Shown piece by piece: positions 1 to 9,808 of a stretch of 64,000 nt of DNA; the first letter of the stretch is position 1; each line of letters opens with the position of its first letter. A program made the translations under genes and the position numbers. The stretch lies in the NCBI RefSeq assembly GCF_048898065.1, contig NZ_JBLWFI010000001.1, positions 310,001 through 374,000 on the forward strand. The letters run 5' to 3'. The notes under the pieces were generated by a model, which was not told where the DNA came from, searched no databases, and worked only from the letters and a program-made list of their open reading frames with translations. This DNA is from Tepidibacillus_B infernus. Lineage in GTDB: Bacteria; Bacillota; Bacilli; Tepidibacillales; Tepidibacillaceae.

Positions 1-1
1 A

Positions 2-541
2 GCGGTAGAAAGAGAAAATCTATCCAAATACCTAGAATGGGTGAATGATCCAGAAGTCACCCAATATTTATCACCACAAACACGTTTTCCAAAGACGCTT
101 GCAGAGGAACATCGTTGGTACGATAACCTTTTAAAGCAGGATGATAAGTTTGTCTTTTCCATTTATACGCGAGCAGATGATCGAATGATTGGAAGTGTTG
201 GTTTACATTCTATTAGTTGGAAAAATCAATGGGCAATCGCAGGGATTTTTATAGGAGATAAAGATTATTGGGGGAAAGGATATGGAACAGAGGCTTTTCG
301 TTTATGTCTCTATATAGGGTTTCAAGAATTAGGATTACAGCGAGTTGAATTAGGGGTTTATGCTTTTAACGAAAGAGCGATCAAAAGCTATCAAAAGCTT
401 GGCTTTGTTGAAGAAGGTAGAAGAAGAAGATTTTTGTACCGCAATGGTCAATTTTACGATGAAGTGATGATGTCTATTCTTCGAGAAGAGTACCTTGAAC
501 GCTACCAAAAGGAGGATGAAGAGAGATGGAAAACCTTTTAA
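2..541 (+). CDS. GNAT acetyltransferase, RimJ/RimL type (5' truncated by window)
   Basis: Probable N-acetyltransferase that moves the acetyl group of acetyl-CoA to an amine; the substrate is not predictable. The frame is open from base 2, so the gene starts before the window. The GTG at 41 is an internal codon, because the residues before it (AVERENLSKYLEW) match the usual N-terminal helix of these enzymes. The acetyl-CoA loop is seen as DYWGKGYGTEA, followed by the typical AFNERAIKSYQKLGF segment. It overlaps the next gene, a second GNAT of the same type, by 16 bp, so the two are probably a translationally coupled tandem duplication. The family call is firm; the role is unknown. Confidence 0.85.
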   Translation, partial: AVERENLSKYLEWVNDPEVTQYLSPQTRFPKTLAEEHRWYDNLLKQDDKFVFSIYTRADDRMIGSVGLHSISWKNQWAIAGIFIGDKDYWGKGYGTEAFRLCLYIGFQELGLQRVELGVYAFNERAIKSYQKLGFVEEGRRRRFLYRNGQFYDEVMMSILREEYLERYQKEDEERWKTF

Positions 542-1083
542 AAGGAAAGAGAGTTCAGCTTAAGACCATCGATCCAGAAAAGGCACCATTATTTAACCAA
601 TGGTTTAATGATCCTCACATTACGGAAAATTTGCAATGGGGTACCCTTCCTATGCCAATGGAGTTATCCAAGAATTTTGGGGATCAGGCTCAACAACCCT
701 CAAAAACAGATCAACACTTTTCTATCCATGCACTAGATCTTCCTGAGGGAGAGGAATCCTATATCGGCCATATTAGCTTACATCATATCGATTGGCGGAA
801 TCGAGTCGCTGAATTAGGAATTGTGATAGGCGATCAGAAGCACTTAAGTAAAGGTTATGGAACTGATGCAATCAAAACGCTACTTCACTTCACTTTTATG
901 GAAATGAACTTAAACAAAGTGATGTTACGTCATTATCAATTTAATGAAAGGGGACATCGAGCCTATCTTAAAGCCGGTTTTAAAGAAGAGGGACGCTTAC
1001 GTCTGCAGCTTTACCGTCATGGTAGGTTTTGGGATGTGATCTATATGGGTATATTAAAAGAAGAGTTCATGAACAACCAATGA
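526..1083 (+). CDS. GNAT acetyltransferase, RimJ/RimL type
   Basis: A 185-residue GNAT-fold acetyltransferase. It opens with LLKGKRVQLKTID, the usual beta-1 start of RimJ/RimL-like enzymes. The acetyl-CoA binding loop appears as KGYGTDA near residue 110, and FNERGHRAYLKAGF follows near residue 140. An AAGGAGG Shine-Dalgarno inside the end of the upstream gene supports the ATG at 526. It is a diverged paralogue of that upstream gene. The next feature downstream is the promoter of the valS T-box, so this gene ends a separate unit. The substrate (ribosomal protein, antibiotic or small amine) cannot be told. Confidence 0.88.
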   Translation: MENLLKGKRVQLKTIDPEKAPLFNQWFNDPHITENLQWGTLPMPMELSKNFGDQAQQPSKTDQHFSIHALDLPEGEESYIGHISLHHIDWRNRVAELGIVIGDQKHLSKGYGTDAIKTLLHFTFMEMNLNKVMLRHYQFNERGHRAYLKAGFKEEGRLRLQLYRHGRFWDVIYMGILKEEFMNNQ

Positions 1084-1115
1084 CCTACTTTCATAGAATA
1101 ATTGTAAAAAGAAAT

Positions 1116-1144
1116 TTGACTTTATCTTTTGTTGTGATTACAAT
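1116..1144 (+). promoter_or_regulatory. SigA-type promoter of the valS T-box transcript
   Basis: TTGACT at 1116-1121 and TACAAT at 1139-1144 are separated by exactly 17 bp. The predicted start near 1151 lies just before the T-box leader. Confidence 0.8.
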
Positions 1145-1150
1145 ATAGTT

Positions 1151-1447
1151 AAATATTTTGTCGGTTAACATGTAAATAGAGGAATAACCATGAAAGGGAG
1201 GAGTAAGTAACCTTACCTTCAAGAGAGGGAAACCATTAGCTGTAAGGTTTCCTAAGGCAGAAGTTACTGAAGGTCGCCCTGAAGTTGTCCATTTGAAATG
1301 ATGTAGAATGGACCGGATCATCAACCGTTACTGATTGAGTGCATGAACACACAAATAGAGCTAGGTCTAAGCTAGTTGTGTTTCATGAACAAAGGTGGCA
1401 CCGCGAAAACAAACTCTTTTCGTCCTTTGGGATGGAAAGGGTTTTTT
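1151..1447 (+). promoter_or_regulatory. T-box riboswitch controlling valS (uncharged tRNA-Val sensor)
   Basis: A leader of about 300 nt between a strong promoter and valS. The conserved T-box AAAGGTGGCACCGCG is at 1391-1405, directly before the terminator. Upstream, a long stem pairs CATGAACACA near 1342 with TTGTGTTTCATG near 1378-1389 (stem III). The Stem I region holds an AGTA near 1201 and a GAAGGTCG near 1270; the GTC at 1273-1275 is a candidate valine specifier codon, not proven. T-box RNAs bind uncharged tRNA to form an antiterminator, so valS is expected to be induced by valine starvation. Confidence 0.9.
1414..1447 (+). terminator. T-box regulated intrinsic terminator
   Basis: A 12-bp stem (CTCTTTTCGTCC with GGATGGAAAGGG, including G-T pairs) closes a TTTG loop and runs into six Ts. 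It lies right after the T-box sequence, as expected for the terminator that competes with the antiterminator. Confidence 0.88.
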
Positions 1448-1482
1448 ATATTTTATGGGTATTATGAATAGGAGGAAAATCA

Positions 1483-4143
1483 ATGGCTGAACAACTTGAA
1501 TTACAAATCCCAACTCAATACGATCCGAAGGATATTGAGAAAAAGTGGTATGAATATTGGTTAGAGCACGAATTTTTTAAAGCAGGCAAAGATACATCAA
1601 AACAACCCTATAGTATTGTGATTCCACCACCCAATGTGACAGGGATGTTGCATATTGGTCATGCATTGGACTTCTCTTTACAGGATATCATCATTCGGAT
1701 GAAGCGAATGCAGGGATATGACGCTTTATGGTTACCAGGAACAGATCACGCTGGAATAGCGACGCAAGCCAAAGTAGAGGCAAAGCTTCGAGAAGAAGGG
1801 ATTAGCCGCTATGATCTTGGGCGGGAAAAATTTCTTGAGCACGCATGGGAATGGAAAGAAAAGTATGCTAATCGAATTCATGAACAATGGGCCAAATTAG
1901 GACTCTCTTTAGATTATTCTAGAGAGCGTTTTACCCTTGATGAAGGCTTATCCCAAGCAGTTCGTAAGGTTTTTGTTAGTTTTTATGAAAAAGGACTCAT
2001 CTATCGTGGAAAATATATTATTAACTGGGATCCAGAAGCAAGAACCGCTTTATCAGATATTGAAGTAGAATATAAAGAAATCATGGGTGCTTTATATCAT
2101 ATGAAATACCCACTGAAGGATGGAAGTGGTCATATTGTCGTTGCCACTACTCGTCCTGAAACCATGTTAGGGGATACTGCGGTTGCTGTGCATCCAAATG
2201 ATGAACGTTACCAACATTTAATCGGCAAAACGGTAGTCTTACCTATTACAGACCGTGAGGTTCCAATTATTGCAGACGAATATGTTGAAAAAGAGTTTGG
2301 AAGTGGTGCAGTAAAAATAACACCTGCCCATGATCCGAATGACTTTGAAATTGGCTTACGTCATCAACTTCCACAGGTTTTAGTGATGGATGAATCAGGA
2401 CATATGAACGAGAATGCTGGAAAATATCAAGGCATGGATCGTTTTGAATGTCGTAAACAAATTGTCAAAGATCTTCAGGAACAAGGGATTCTTTTTAAAA
2501 TTGAAGAACATCTTCATTCTGTTGGACATAGTCAACGAACAGGGGCGGTTGTTGAACCCTATTTATCTACCCAATGGTTTGTGAAGATGAAGCCTCTGGC
2601 AGAAAAAGCAATTCAACAACAAAAAAGCGGTAATGGTGTTCACTTTGTACCAGAACGTTTTGAAAAGATCTATCTAAATTGGATTGAAAATATTCGCGAC
2701 TGGTGTATTTCCAGACAATTATGGTGGGGTCATCGTATACCTGCTTGGTACTGTGAAGATTGTGGCGAAACGATCGTCCAAATGGAAGAGCCAAAATCAT
2801 GTTTAAACTGTGGCCACACCCATCTTAAACAAGATGAAGATGTTTTAGACACTTGGTTTAGTTCTGGTTTATGGCCATTTTCAACGATGGGTTGGCCAGA
2901 GCGAACGGAAGATTTACAAAGATTTTATCCAACAAATGTATTGGTAACTGGATATGACATCATCTTCTTTTGGGTGGCAAGAATGATCTTCACTGCCCTA
3001 GAATTTACTGGAGAAAATCCATTTAAAAATGTCTATATTCACGGCTTGGTTCGTGATAGTGAAGGAAGAAAAATGTCCAAATCCCTAGGAAATGGAATTG
3101 ATCCAATCGAAGTGATTGATCAATATGGCGCAGATGCCCTACGTTTCATGCTGGCAACAGGGGGTACGCCTGGGCAAGACTTAAGATTCCATTTTGAAAG
3201 GGTAGAAGCTGCCCGTAATTTTGCAAATAAAATTTGGAATGCTTCCCGTTTTACCATCATGAACTTAGGCGATTTTTCTGTAAAAGATATTGATTTATCA
3301 GGTACATTAATGACTGCGGATCAATGGATTTTACATCGTTTTAATGAAACAGTAAAAGCTGTCACAAGACTGTTAGAACAATATGAATTTGGTGAGGCTG
3401 GAAGAATGTTGACCAACTTCATTTGGGATGAATTTTGTGACTGGTATATTGAATTAGCCAAACTTCCTTTATATGGTGACCATGAGCAAGCGAAGAAAAC
3501 GACGAAATCGGTTCTTACCTATGTCTTAGATCGTACCTTACGTTTGTTACACCCTTATATGCCATTTATTACAGAAGAGATTTGGCAACACCTTCCACAT
3601 GAAGGGGAAAGTATTACTCTAGCAAGCTGGCCAGAATATCGTGAAGAATTTGTTAATGAACAAGCAGCAAAAGAAATGGTATTATTAATGGATGTGATCC
3701 GCTCTGTTCGTAATATCCGTGCAGAAGTCAACGTGCCATTAAGCAAAAAAATTCAGCTTCTCATTAAACCAGTGAATAAAACCAATGAAGAGATTTTACT
3801 CAAAGGAATCTCATATATTAAAAAGTTCTGTAATCCAGAAACCTTAGAAATCTCTACAGAGGTTACTTCACCTGAAAAAGCAATGTCCGCAATTGTGACA
3901 GGAGCAGAGATTTATTTGCCTTTAACTGGCTTAATTGACATTAGTCAAGAAATAAGCAGATTGGAAAAAGAATTAGAGACCCTTAATTATGAAGTAGAAC
4001 GAGTTCAAAAGAAATTAGCTAATAAAGGTTTTGTAGATAAAGCACCTGCTGACGTTATAGCCAAAGAAAAAGAAAAAGAGCAAGACTATCTAGAAAAAAG
4101 AGACAAAGTATTAGCAAGAATCAAAGAGCTAAAAATGTCATAG
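1483..4143 (+). CDS. valS: Valyl-tRNA synthetase
   Basis: Cytoplasmic class I synthetase charging tRNA-Val with valine. At 886 residues it has the normal length. The ATP-binding motif HIGH is at residues 57-60 and KMSKS at about 530-534. Between them lies the CP1 editing domain (PETMLGDTAVAVHPND). Paired cysteines (CEDC, CLNC) near residue 425-445 suggest a zinc site. The C-terminal 60-70 residues are the Lys/Glu-rich coiled-coil arm that touches tRNA. The ATG at 1483 has the ribosome site AGGAGG. It lies under a T-box leader and is followed after 25 bp by folC, the same order as in B. subtilis. Confidence 0.98.
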   Translation: MAEQLELQIPTQYDPKDIEKKWYEYWLEHEFFKAGKDTSKQPYSIVIPPPNVTGMLHIGHALDFSLQDIIIRMKRMQGYDALWLPGTDHAGIATQAKVEAKLREEGISRYDLGREKFLEHAWEWKEKYANRIHEQWAKLGLSLDYSRERFTLDEGLSQAVRKVFVSFYEKGLIYRGKYIINWDPEARTALSDIEVEYKEIMGALYHMKYPLKDGSGHIVVATTRPETMLGDTAVAVHPNDERYQHLIGKTVVLPITDREVPIIADEYVEKEFGSGAVKITPAHDPNDFEIGLRHQLPQVLVMDESGHMNENAGKYQGMDRFECRKQIVKDLQEQGILFKIEEHLHSVGHSQRTGAVVEPYLSTQWFVKMKPLAEKAIQQQKSGNGVHFVPERFEKIYLNWIENIRDWCISRQLWWGHRIPAWYCEDCGETIVQMEEPKSCLNCGHTHLKQDEDVLDTWFSSGLWPFSTMGWPERTEDLQRFYPTNVLVTGYDIIFFWVARMIFTALEFTGENPFKNVYIHGLVRDSEGRKMSKSLGNGIDPIEVIDQYGADALRFMLATGGTPGQDLRFHFERVEAARNFANKIWNASRFTIMNLGDFSVKDIDLSGTLMTADQWILHRFNETVKAVTRLLEQYEFGEAGRMLTNFIWDEFCDWYIELAKLPLYGDHEQAKKTTKSVLTYVLDRTLRLLHPYMPFITEEIWQHLPHEGESITLASWPEYREEFVNEQAAKEMVLLMDVIRSVRNIRAEVNVPLSKKIQLLIKPVNKTNEEILLKGISYIKKFCNPETLEISTEVTSPEKAMSAIVTGAEIYLPLTGLIDISQEISRLEKELETLNYEVERVQKKLANKGFVDKAPADVIAKEKEKEQDYLEKRDKVLARIKELKMS

Positions 4144-4168
4144 TATATTTTGAGAGTGGTGGATTGTC

Positions 4169-5500
4169 ATGGGGTTAGGTAAAGTGAGAACAAAGGAAGA
4201 AGCAATTGAATGGATTCACAGTTTAAAAACATTAGGGATTAAACCAGGACTAGATCGTATGGAATGGATGTTAGAGAGATTAGACCATCCTGAACGAAGG
4301 GTTAAATTTGTCCATGTTGCAGGGACGAACGGTAAAGGGTCAACAGTAAGCTTTATTAGCCAAGTCTTAAGGAAATCTGGTTATAAAGTAGGTACCTTTA
4401 CCTCCCCTTATTTAATTGAATTTACCAATCGAATTCAAGTAAATGGCAAGGATATTTCTGGCGAGGACTTAGTTAAGACCTTAAATCAGGTGATCCCTTT
4501 AGCTGAAGAGCTTTCCCATTTGGAATTGGGGGCGCCAACTGAGTTTGAAGTGGTAACAGCGATTGCTATTCAATATTTTGCGACTATAGCCTATCCTGAT
4601 GTAGTGGTTTGGGAAACAGGGCTTGGAGGAAGGCTAGATTCCACCAATGTGGTTCACCCTATTGTATCTGTGATCACCAATGTGGGATACGATCATATGA
4701 ATCTATTAGGAGATACCATCAAAGAAATTGCATGGGAAAAGGCGGGGATTATCAAACCGGGAGTTCCAGTTATTTCTGGAGTTGAAGATGAAGAGGCTTT
4801 ACAAGTGATCAAGGAAATGGCTGCGTCTAAAAAAGCCCCAATTTATCAGTTAAATGAACACTTTACTTTTACTGCCAATAAAATAAATCAAGAGGGAAGT
4901 TCCTTTGATTTTACAGACCCTTTTTTGACCATGCCTGAGATTCAAATTAGGATGTTAGGCCCACACCAAGTGAAAAATGCGGCTGTCTCACTTATGGCAT
5001 TAGATGTTTTGCGGCAGTTCTATGCTTTCTATATAGATGAAGAGGCATTTTATTCAGGGATGAAAAGCACGTTTTGGCCAGGTCGACTAGAAGTGCTTTC
5101 TGAACAGCCCAAAATCGTGATCGATGGAGCTCATAATCCTGAGGGGGCTAAAAGCTTAGCAGAGGCCATTTCTCTATTTTCTTATCAGCGCTGTATTATG
5201 GTTACAGGGATTTTAGCAGATAAAGCGATTAGCAACTTTTATCAAGCGATACATTCCATTGCTGATCTGCTGATTGTGACAGAACCTGATTTTCCAAGAG
5301 CGGCAAAAGCAGAAGATGTAAGAAATAAGATTCATTCTATTGATCAACAAAAAGAAGTGATAGAGATTTCTAATTGGCAACAAGCTGTTGATCGGGCGAT
5401 TCAAATGGCTGATCCTGATGATTTGGTGATCATTACTGGGTCATTGTATATGATTTCTGATGTTCGTCGGTTTCTTTTAAACGAACGTGAAAAGAATTGA
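4169..5500 (+). CDS. folC: Bifunctional dihydrofolate synthase / folylpolyglutamate synthase
   Basis: Adds glutamate to dihydropteroate and to folates, using ATP, in the cytoplasm. At 443 residues it is the usual size of a Mur-ligase-superfamily FolC. The P-loop is GTNGKGS at 52-58; the region ETGLGGRLDSTN near residue 150 and the DGAHNPEG motif near 320 are FolC signatures that separate it from the Mur enzymes. It follows valS by 25 bp and is probably co-transcribed under T-box control. The ribosome site is weak (GAGAGTGGTGG before the ATG). Confidence 0.97.
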   Translation: MGLGKVRTKEEAIEWIHSLKTLGIKPGLDRMEWMLERLDHPERRVKFVHVAGTNGKGSTVSFISQVLRKSGYKVGTFTSPYLIEFTNRIQVNGKDISGEDLVKTLNQVIPLAEELSHLELGAPTEFEVVTAIAIQYFATIAYPDVVVWETGLGGRLDSTNVVHPIVSVITNVGYDHMNLLGDTIKEIAWEKAGIIKPGVPVISGVEDEEALQVIKEMAASKKAPIYQLNEHFTFTANKINQEGSSFDFTDPFLTMPEIQIRMLGPHQVKNAAVSLMALDVLRQFYAFYIDEEAFYSGMKSTFWPGRLEVLSEQPKIVIDGAHNPEGAKSLAEAISLFSYQRCIMVTGILADKAISNFYQAIHSIADLLIVTEPDFPRAAKAEDVRNKIHSIDQQKEVIEISNWQQAVDRAIQMADPDDLVIITGSLYMISDVRRFLLNEREKN

Positions 5501-5515
5501 AGGTTGGTGAATAAG

Positions 5516-6904
5516 GTGAATAAAACACAACATGTTCATTTTATAGGGATTGGTGGCTATGGGATGAGTGCCATTGCACGCGTCATGCTTGATTTAGGTT
5601 ATCAAGTAAGTGGATCTGATGTCACTCGTAAAGAGTTAACAGATAAGTTAGGCGCAAGGGGAGCAAATATTTTTATTGGCCATCACGAATCCAATATTGA
5701 CGGTGCAGAATTAGTTGTCTATTCCACAGATATCCCAAAAAACAATATCGAATTGCTAGCAGCGGAGAAACAGAATATTCCCCTTATTCACAGATCTGAG
5801 ATGTTGGCAAGACTTTTAAATGAAAAGAAAGGGGTTGCTGTTGCTGGAGCTCATGGAAAAACAACAACCTCTTCAATGATAGCTTTAGTCATGGAATATA
5901 ATCAATTAGACCCAACCTTTGTAATCGGTGGAGAGGTTTTGAATATTGGCAGTAATGCTAAAGCTGGGAAAGGTGAATATGTGGTTGCTGAAGCCGATGA
6001 AAGCGATGGGACTTTTCTGCAATACTTTCCATCAATTGCTGTTGTAACCAATATTGAAGCCGATCATTTAGAAAACTATGATGGAAATTTTGATAATTTA
6101 AAAGAAGCTTATTGCAAGTTTCTTAATCAAGTTAAACATGACGGGATCGCTGTCGTGTGCTACGATGATCCTTACATACAAGAGCTCCTTCCAGACCTAA
6201 AAGGAAAAGTGATCACGTTCGGATTTGATCCAAGGGCGGACATGTATGCAAAAGAGCTTACTTTTATCGATCGAACGGTTTCTTTTACTGCTGTTTATCA
6301 TGGAAAAGAGTTAGGGCAAGTGCAATTATCAATTCCCGGAAAGCATAATGTTTTAAATGCATTGGCTACCCTGATTGTTGGTCTTGAAGCAGACATTTCC
6401 TTTGAAGGAATTGCTCGGGCTTTACATGAATTCACAGGAGCGAAAAGAAGATTCCAAGTGATTGGGGAATATAATGGAATGACTGTTGTTGATGACTATG
6501 CCCATCATCCTACAGAAATTCAAGCGACGATTAGTGCTGCCAAAGCAACAGAAAAGAGAATTGTAGCTGTATTTCAACCTCAACGTTATACACGAACCTT
6601 TTTCCTTTTAGATCAATTTAGCCGTGCTTTTGCAGAAGCAGATGAAGTAATCATCACCAATATCTATTCTCCTGCGGGTGATAATAAGATTGAAGGGGTT
6701 AATGCTCAAAAATTGGTGGAATTAATCCGCCAAAACAGTAATGGAAACGTGAAATTTTTTCCTACAAAAGAAGAAGTATTCGACTATTTAGTTGAATCAT
6801 CAAGACCAAATGATCTGATCCTAACGATGGGAGCAGGAGATATTTGGAAGGTAGCTTCCCAACTGGCAGAGGTTTGGAAGAGAAAGAAAAAAGAAATCGA
6901 ATGA
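5516..6904 (+). CDS. murC: UDP-N-acetylmuramate--L-alanine ligase
   Basis: Adds L-alanine to UDP-MurNAc in peptidoglycan precursor synthesis, with ATP. The N-terminal Rossmann motif is GIGGYGMSAIAR, the P-loop is GAHGKTTTSS near residue 110, and EADESDGTF and DDYAHHPTE are MurC-specific. Start choice: TTG 5504, GTG 5507 and GTG 5516 are in frame. I use 5516 because GGTTGGTGA then gives a spaced ribosome site and the protein begins like its family; this is uncertain. murC in the valS-folC unit is not the B. subtilis arrangement. A terminator follows directly. Confidence 0.96.
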   Translation: MNKTQHVHFIGIGGYGMSAIARVMLDLGYQVSGSDVTRKELTDKLGARGANIFIGHHESNIDGAELVVYSTDIPKNNIELLAAEKQNIPLIHRSEMLARLLNEKKGVAVAGAHGKTTTSSMIALVMEYNQLDPTFVIGGEVLNIGSNAKAGKGEYVVAEADESDGTFLQYFPSIAVVTNIEADHLENYDGNFDNLKEAYCKFLNQVKHDGIAVVCYDDPYIQELLPDLKGKVITFGFDPRADMYAKELTFIDRTVSFTAVYHGKELGQVQLSIPGKHNVLNALATLIVGLEADISFEGIARALHEFTGAKRRFQVIGEYNGMTVVDDYAHHPTEIQATISAAKATEKRIVAVFQPQRYTRTFFLLDQFSRAFAEADEVIITNIYSPAGDNKIEGVNAQKLVELIRQNSNGNVKFFPTKEEVFDYLVESSRPNDLILTMGAGDIWKVASQLAEVWKRKKKEIE

Positions 6905-6916
6905 TTGTGACCAATG

Positions 6917-6954
6917 AGGTATCCTTCTTGTTGTGAAGGGTGTCTTTCCTTTTG
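6917..6954 (+). terminator. Intrinsic terminator after murC
   Basis: An 11-bp stem (AGGTATCCTTC with GAAGGGTGTCT, with G-T pairs) has a 7-nt loop and is followed by TTTCCTTTT. It separates the valS-folC-murC unit from the pilus cluster. Confidence 0.8.
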
Positions 6955-7090
6955 CCACAGTTTTTTAAAAAAATTTCCTTGATTAACAATTGAATCATTG
7001 CAGGGAAACGACTCCTTTTAACGAATATATAAAGATTAAGAATTATAGTTCAATAGTCCTATTCCGTGGGTTGAAGGGTGGATACTTTTT

Positions 7091-8746
7091 ATGGCAAAAA
7101 AACGGATCGGAGATATTTTAGTAGAAAGTGGTCTAATTACACAGGAGCAGTTAGAGCAAGCATTAAAGATCCAAAAGCAAACCAAAAAAAGATTAGGAGA
7201 TACCCTGATTACAAATGGTTTTATTACAGAACAACAATTGATCGAAGTATTAGAATTCCAATTAGGAATCCCTCACGTTAGTTTATATAAATATCAGATC
7301 GATCGCTCAATCGCCCAGATTATTCCAGAATCGTTAGCTATTCGTTATCAAGTTATTCCAATTAAAAAAAAAGGAAATAAACTTACTGTTGCCATGGCTG
7401 ATCCTTTAGATTATTATGCAATTGATGATTTGAGAATGACCACCGGTTTTCAAATTGAACCTGTGATTGCAACCAAAGATGAATTATCAAAAACGATTGA
7501 TCGCTATTACGGGATGCAGGAAACAGTAAAAGAGATTATGCAACAACTTCCAAAAGAGGAAGATGAAGATGAAGAGAATCAATCGGATGATGCACCGATT
7601 CGTCGAATGGTGAATCAAATTATTCAAAATGCCGTTCAGCAACAAGCAAGTGACATCCATTTTGATCCGACAGATCATGAATTAAGGATTCGTTTTCGTG
7701 TCGATGGCGTCATTCGTACGGAACAAACGGTATCCAAACATATGCAACCAATTGTAACAGCAAGACTAAAGGTGATGGGGAACCTTAATATTGCTGAAAA
7801 ACGACTGCCTCAAGATGGCCGTATCCAAATGGTAATTGACCATCGTACCATAGATATTAGGGTTTCTACTCTACCTACCGTTAATGGTGAAAAAGTAGTT
7901 TTAAGATTATTAGATTTAAGTCAAGCAGTAAAACACATTGAACAACTTGGTTTTACAGAAGAGCATGCACAAAAATTTCGCCGAATGTTTAAAAAAGCAT
8001 ATGGATTGATCTTAATTACAGGACCAACTGGTAGTGGGAAAACTTCCACACTCTATGCAGCACTTAATGAATTAAATCATGACGATGTAAATATCATCAC
8101 TGTAGAAGATCCTGTGGAATATCAACTGCAAGGAGTTAACCAAGTTCAAGTAAATGAAAAAATTGAACTAACGTTTGCTAAAGGTTTAAGATCTATTTTA
8201 CGTCAAGATCCTAATATTATCATGGTTGGGGAAATTCGTGATACAGAAACGGCAGAAATGGCAATCCGTTCTGCACTAACAGGACATCTGGTTTTAAGTA
8301 CATTACATACCAATGATGCCGTATCAAGTATGACTCGGTTAATCGATATGGGAATAGAGCCCTTTCTTATCTCTTCTTCTGTAAGTGGCGTGGTTGCCCA
8401 AAGGCTAGTTAGAAGGGTTTGTACCGATTGTGCTGAAGAATATAGGCCAACTATTGAGGAACAATTGTTACTTGATCAATATCATATAGACAAGCCCAAA
8501 CTATTAAAAGGACGGGGCTGTTCTAAATGCAATCGTACTGGATATCGAGGTAGAATTGCCATTCATGAATTGTTAGAATTAGATGAGCAAATGAAACAAA
8601 TGATTGTAGAGAAAAAGCCCGATTCAGCCTATAGAGAGTATTTTAAAGAAAAGGGTTTTGTCACAATGGTCGAAGATGGACTGAAAAAGGTACGCCTTGG
8701 GTTAACTACGATTTCAGAAGTAATGAGGGCGACGATGAATGATTGA
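7091..8746 (+). CDS. pilB: Type IV pilus assembly ATPase PilB (GspE family)
   Basis: Cytoplasmic motor ATPase that powers pilus extension. Its 551 residues show an N-terminal MshEN-type domain (residues 1-150, with ILVESGLITQEQL and a second similar repeat), then the ATPase with Walker A GPTGSGKTST near 313-320, an Asp box, and a Walker B in the LRQDPNIIMVGEIRD segment. A C-terminal tetracysteine zinc site (CTDC and CSKC) is typical of PilB rather than PilT. The ATG at 7091 follows GAAGGGTGG. It is the first gene of the pilus cluster; no clear SigA promoter was seen in the 136 bp upstream. Confidence 0.96.
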   Translation: MAKKRIGDILVESGLITQEQLEQALKIQKQTKKRLGDTLITNGFITEQQLIEVLEFQLGIPHVSLYKYQIDRSIAQIIPESLAIRYQVIPIKKKGNKLTVAMADPLDYYAIDDLRMTTGFQIEPVIATKDELSKTIDRYYGMQETVKEIMQQLPKEEDEDEENQSDDAPIRRMVNQIIQNAVQQQASDIHFDPTDHELRIRFRVDGVIRTEQTVSKHMQPIVTARLKVMGNLNIAEKRLPQDGRIQMVIDHRTIDIRVSTLPTVNGEKVVLRLLDLSQAVKHIEQLGFTEEHAQKFRRMFKKAYGLILITGPTGSGKTSTLYAALNELNHDDVNIITVEDPVEYQLQGVNQVQVNEKIELTFAKGLRSILRQDPNIIMVGEIRDTETAEMAIRSALTGHLVLSTLHTNDAVSSMTRLIDMGIEPFLISSSVSGVVAQRLVRRVCTDCAEEYRPTIEEQLLLDQYHIDKPKLLKGRGCSKCNRTGYRGRIAIHELLELDEQMKQMIVEKKPDSAYREYFKEKGFVTMVEDGLKKVRLGLTTISEVMRATMND

Positions 8747-8757
8747 GGTGAATCGAT

Positions 8758-9795
8758 ATGTATTCGATTGAAGAGTTAATGCTAGAAGCATTTAACCGAC
8801 AAGCTTCTGATTTACATATTACAGTAGGGGCAAAACCTACCTTTCGCATTCATGGGAAACTCGTTTCGATGGGTGATACTGTGTTAACCCCTACGGACAC
8901 GGTAGATTTTTTAAGATCAATTGTAACAGAAAGCCAATACCAAGAGTTTTTAGAAAAGAGAGAATTAGATTTTTCCTATGGAGTCCCTGGTATCTCAAGA
9001 TTTAGAATCAATGCCTATCAACAAAGAGGGACAGTAAGTTTGGCTGTTCGCGTCATTCCTACCAAAATTCCTGGTTTAGAAGAATTAGGGGCTCCTCCAA
9101 TCTTGAAAACCTTTATTGAAAAACCGCAGGGGCTAATCTTGGTAACTGGACCAACAGGCAGTGGAAAATCAACAACTTTAGCATCCATGATCGATCTGAT
9201 TAACCAGACTCAAGATAAGCATATTATTACGTTGGAGGATCCGATCGAATACTTACACCGCCATGGAAGAAGTTTAATTGACCAACGTGAGATCGGTGTT
9301 GATTCTTCTAGTTTTGCAACTGCATTGCGCTCCTCCTTACGTCAAGACCCAGATGTTATTTTAGTAGGAGAAATGAGAGATTTAGAAACCATTTCAACCG
9401 CTATTACTGCAGCAGAAACAGGCCATTTGGTTTTTGCTACCTTACATACGACTGATGCAGCGAATACGATCGACCGAATCATCGATGTATTTCCTGCCTA
9501 CCAACAATCACAAATTCGTATTCAGCTTGCATCGGTTTTAGTAGGAATCATCTCACAAAGGCTAATACCAACGATTGATGAAAAAGGTCGAGTGGTGGCA
9601 ATGGAGATTTTGGTGAATACACCTGCAGTAGCCAATCTGATACGCACGGAAAAGGTTCATCAAATTAAAACCGTGATGCAAACAGGAAAAGGGTTTGGTA
9701 TGAAAACGATGGAAATGGCATTAAAGCAATTAGTTGCACAAGGGAAAATTAATGATGAGATAGCAAAAAAAGTGGTACTTAATTGGAATGTATAA
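8758..9795 (+). CDS. pilT: Type IV pilus retraction ATPase PilT
   Basis: Cytoplasmic hexameric ATPase that depolymerises the pilus, giving twitching and DNA uptake. At 345 residues it has the PilT length. Walker A is GPTGSGKSTT near residue 130. The PilT-specific segment appears as LLVGEMRDLETI-like residues (VGEMRDLET) near 205, followed by AAETGHLVFATLHT. The tetracysteine site of PilB is absent. It starts 11 bp after pilB. Its presence argues that the pilus can retract, unlike a plain ComG pseudopilus. Confidence 0.96.
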   Translation: MYSIEELMLEAFNRQASDLHITVGAKPTFRIHGKLVSMGDTVLTPTDTVDFLRSIVTESQYQEFLEKRELDFSYGVPGISRFRINAYQQRGTVSLAVRVIPTKIPGLEELGAPPILKTFIEKPQGLILVTGPTGSGKSTTLASMIDLINQTQDKHIITLEDPIEYLHRHGRSLIDQREIGVDSSSFATALRSSLRQDPDVILVGEMRDLETISTAITAAETGHLVFATLHTTDAANTIDRIIDVFPAYQQSQIRIQLASVLVGIISQRLIPTIDEKGRVVAMEILVNTPAVANLIRTEKVHQIKTVMQTGKGFGMKTMEMALKQLVAQGKINDEIAKKVVLNWNV

Positions 9796-9808
9796 GTAGG
9801 TGAGAAGG

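Noticed and set aside
1091..1324. Open frame of 77 codons on the - strand
   Set aside because: It lies inside the valS T-box leader, has no ribosome site and no recognisable protein pattern.
6905..7090. c-di-GMP riboswitch before the pilus cluster
   Set aside because: Such riboswitches often precede pilus genes, but none of the conserved GEMM sequence blocks is present.
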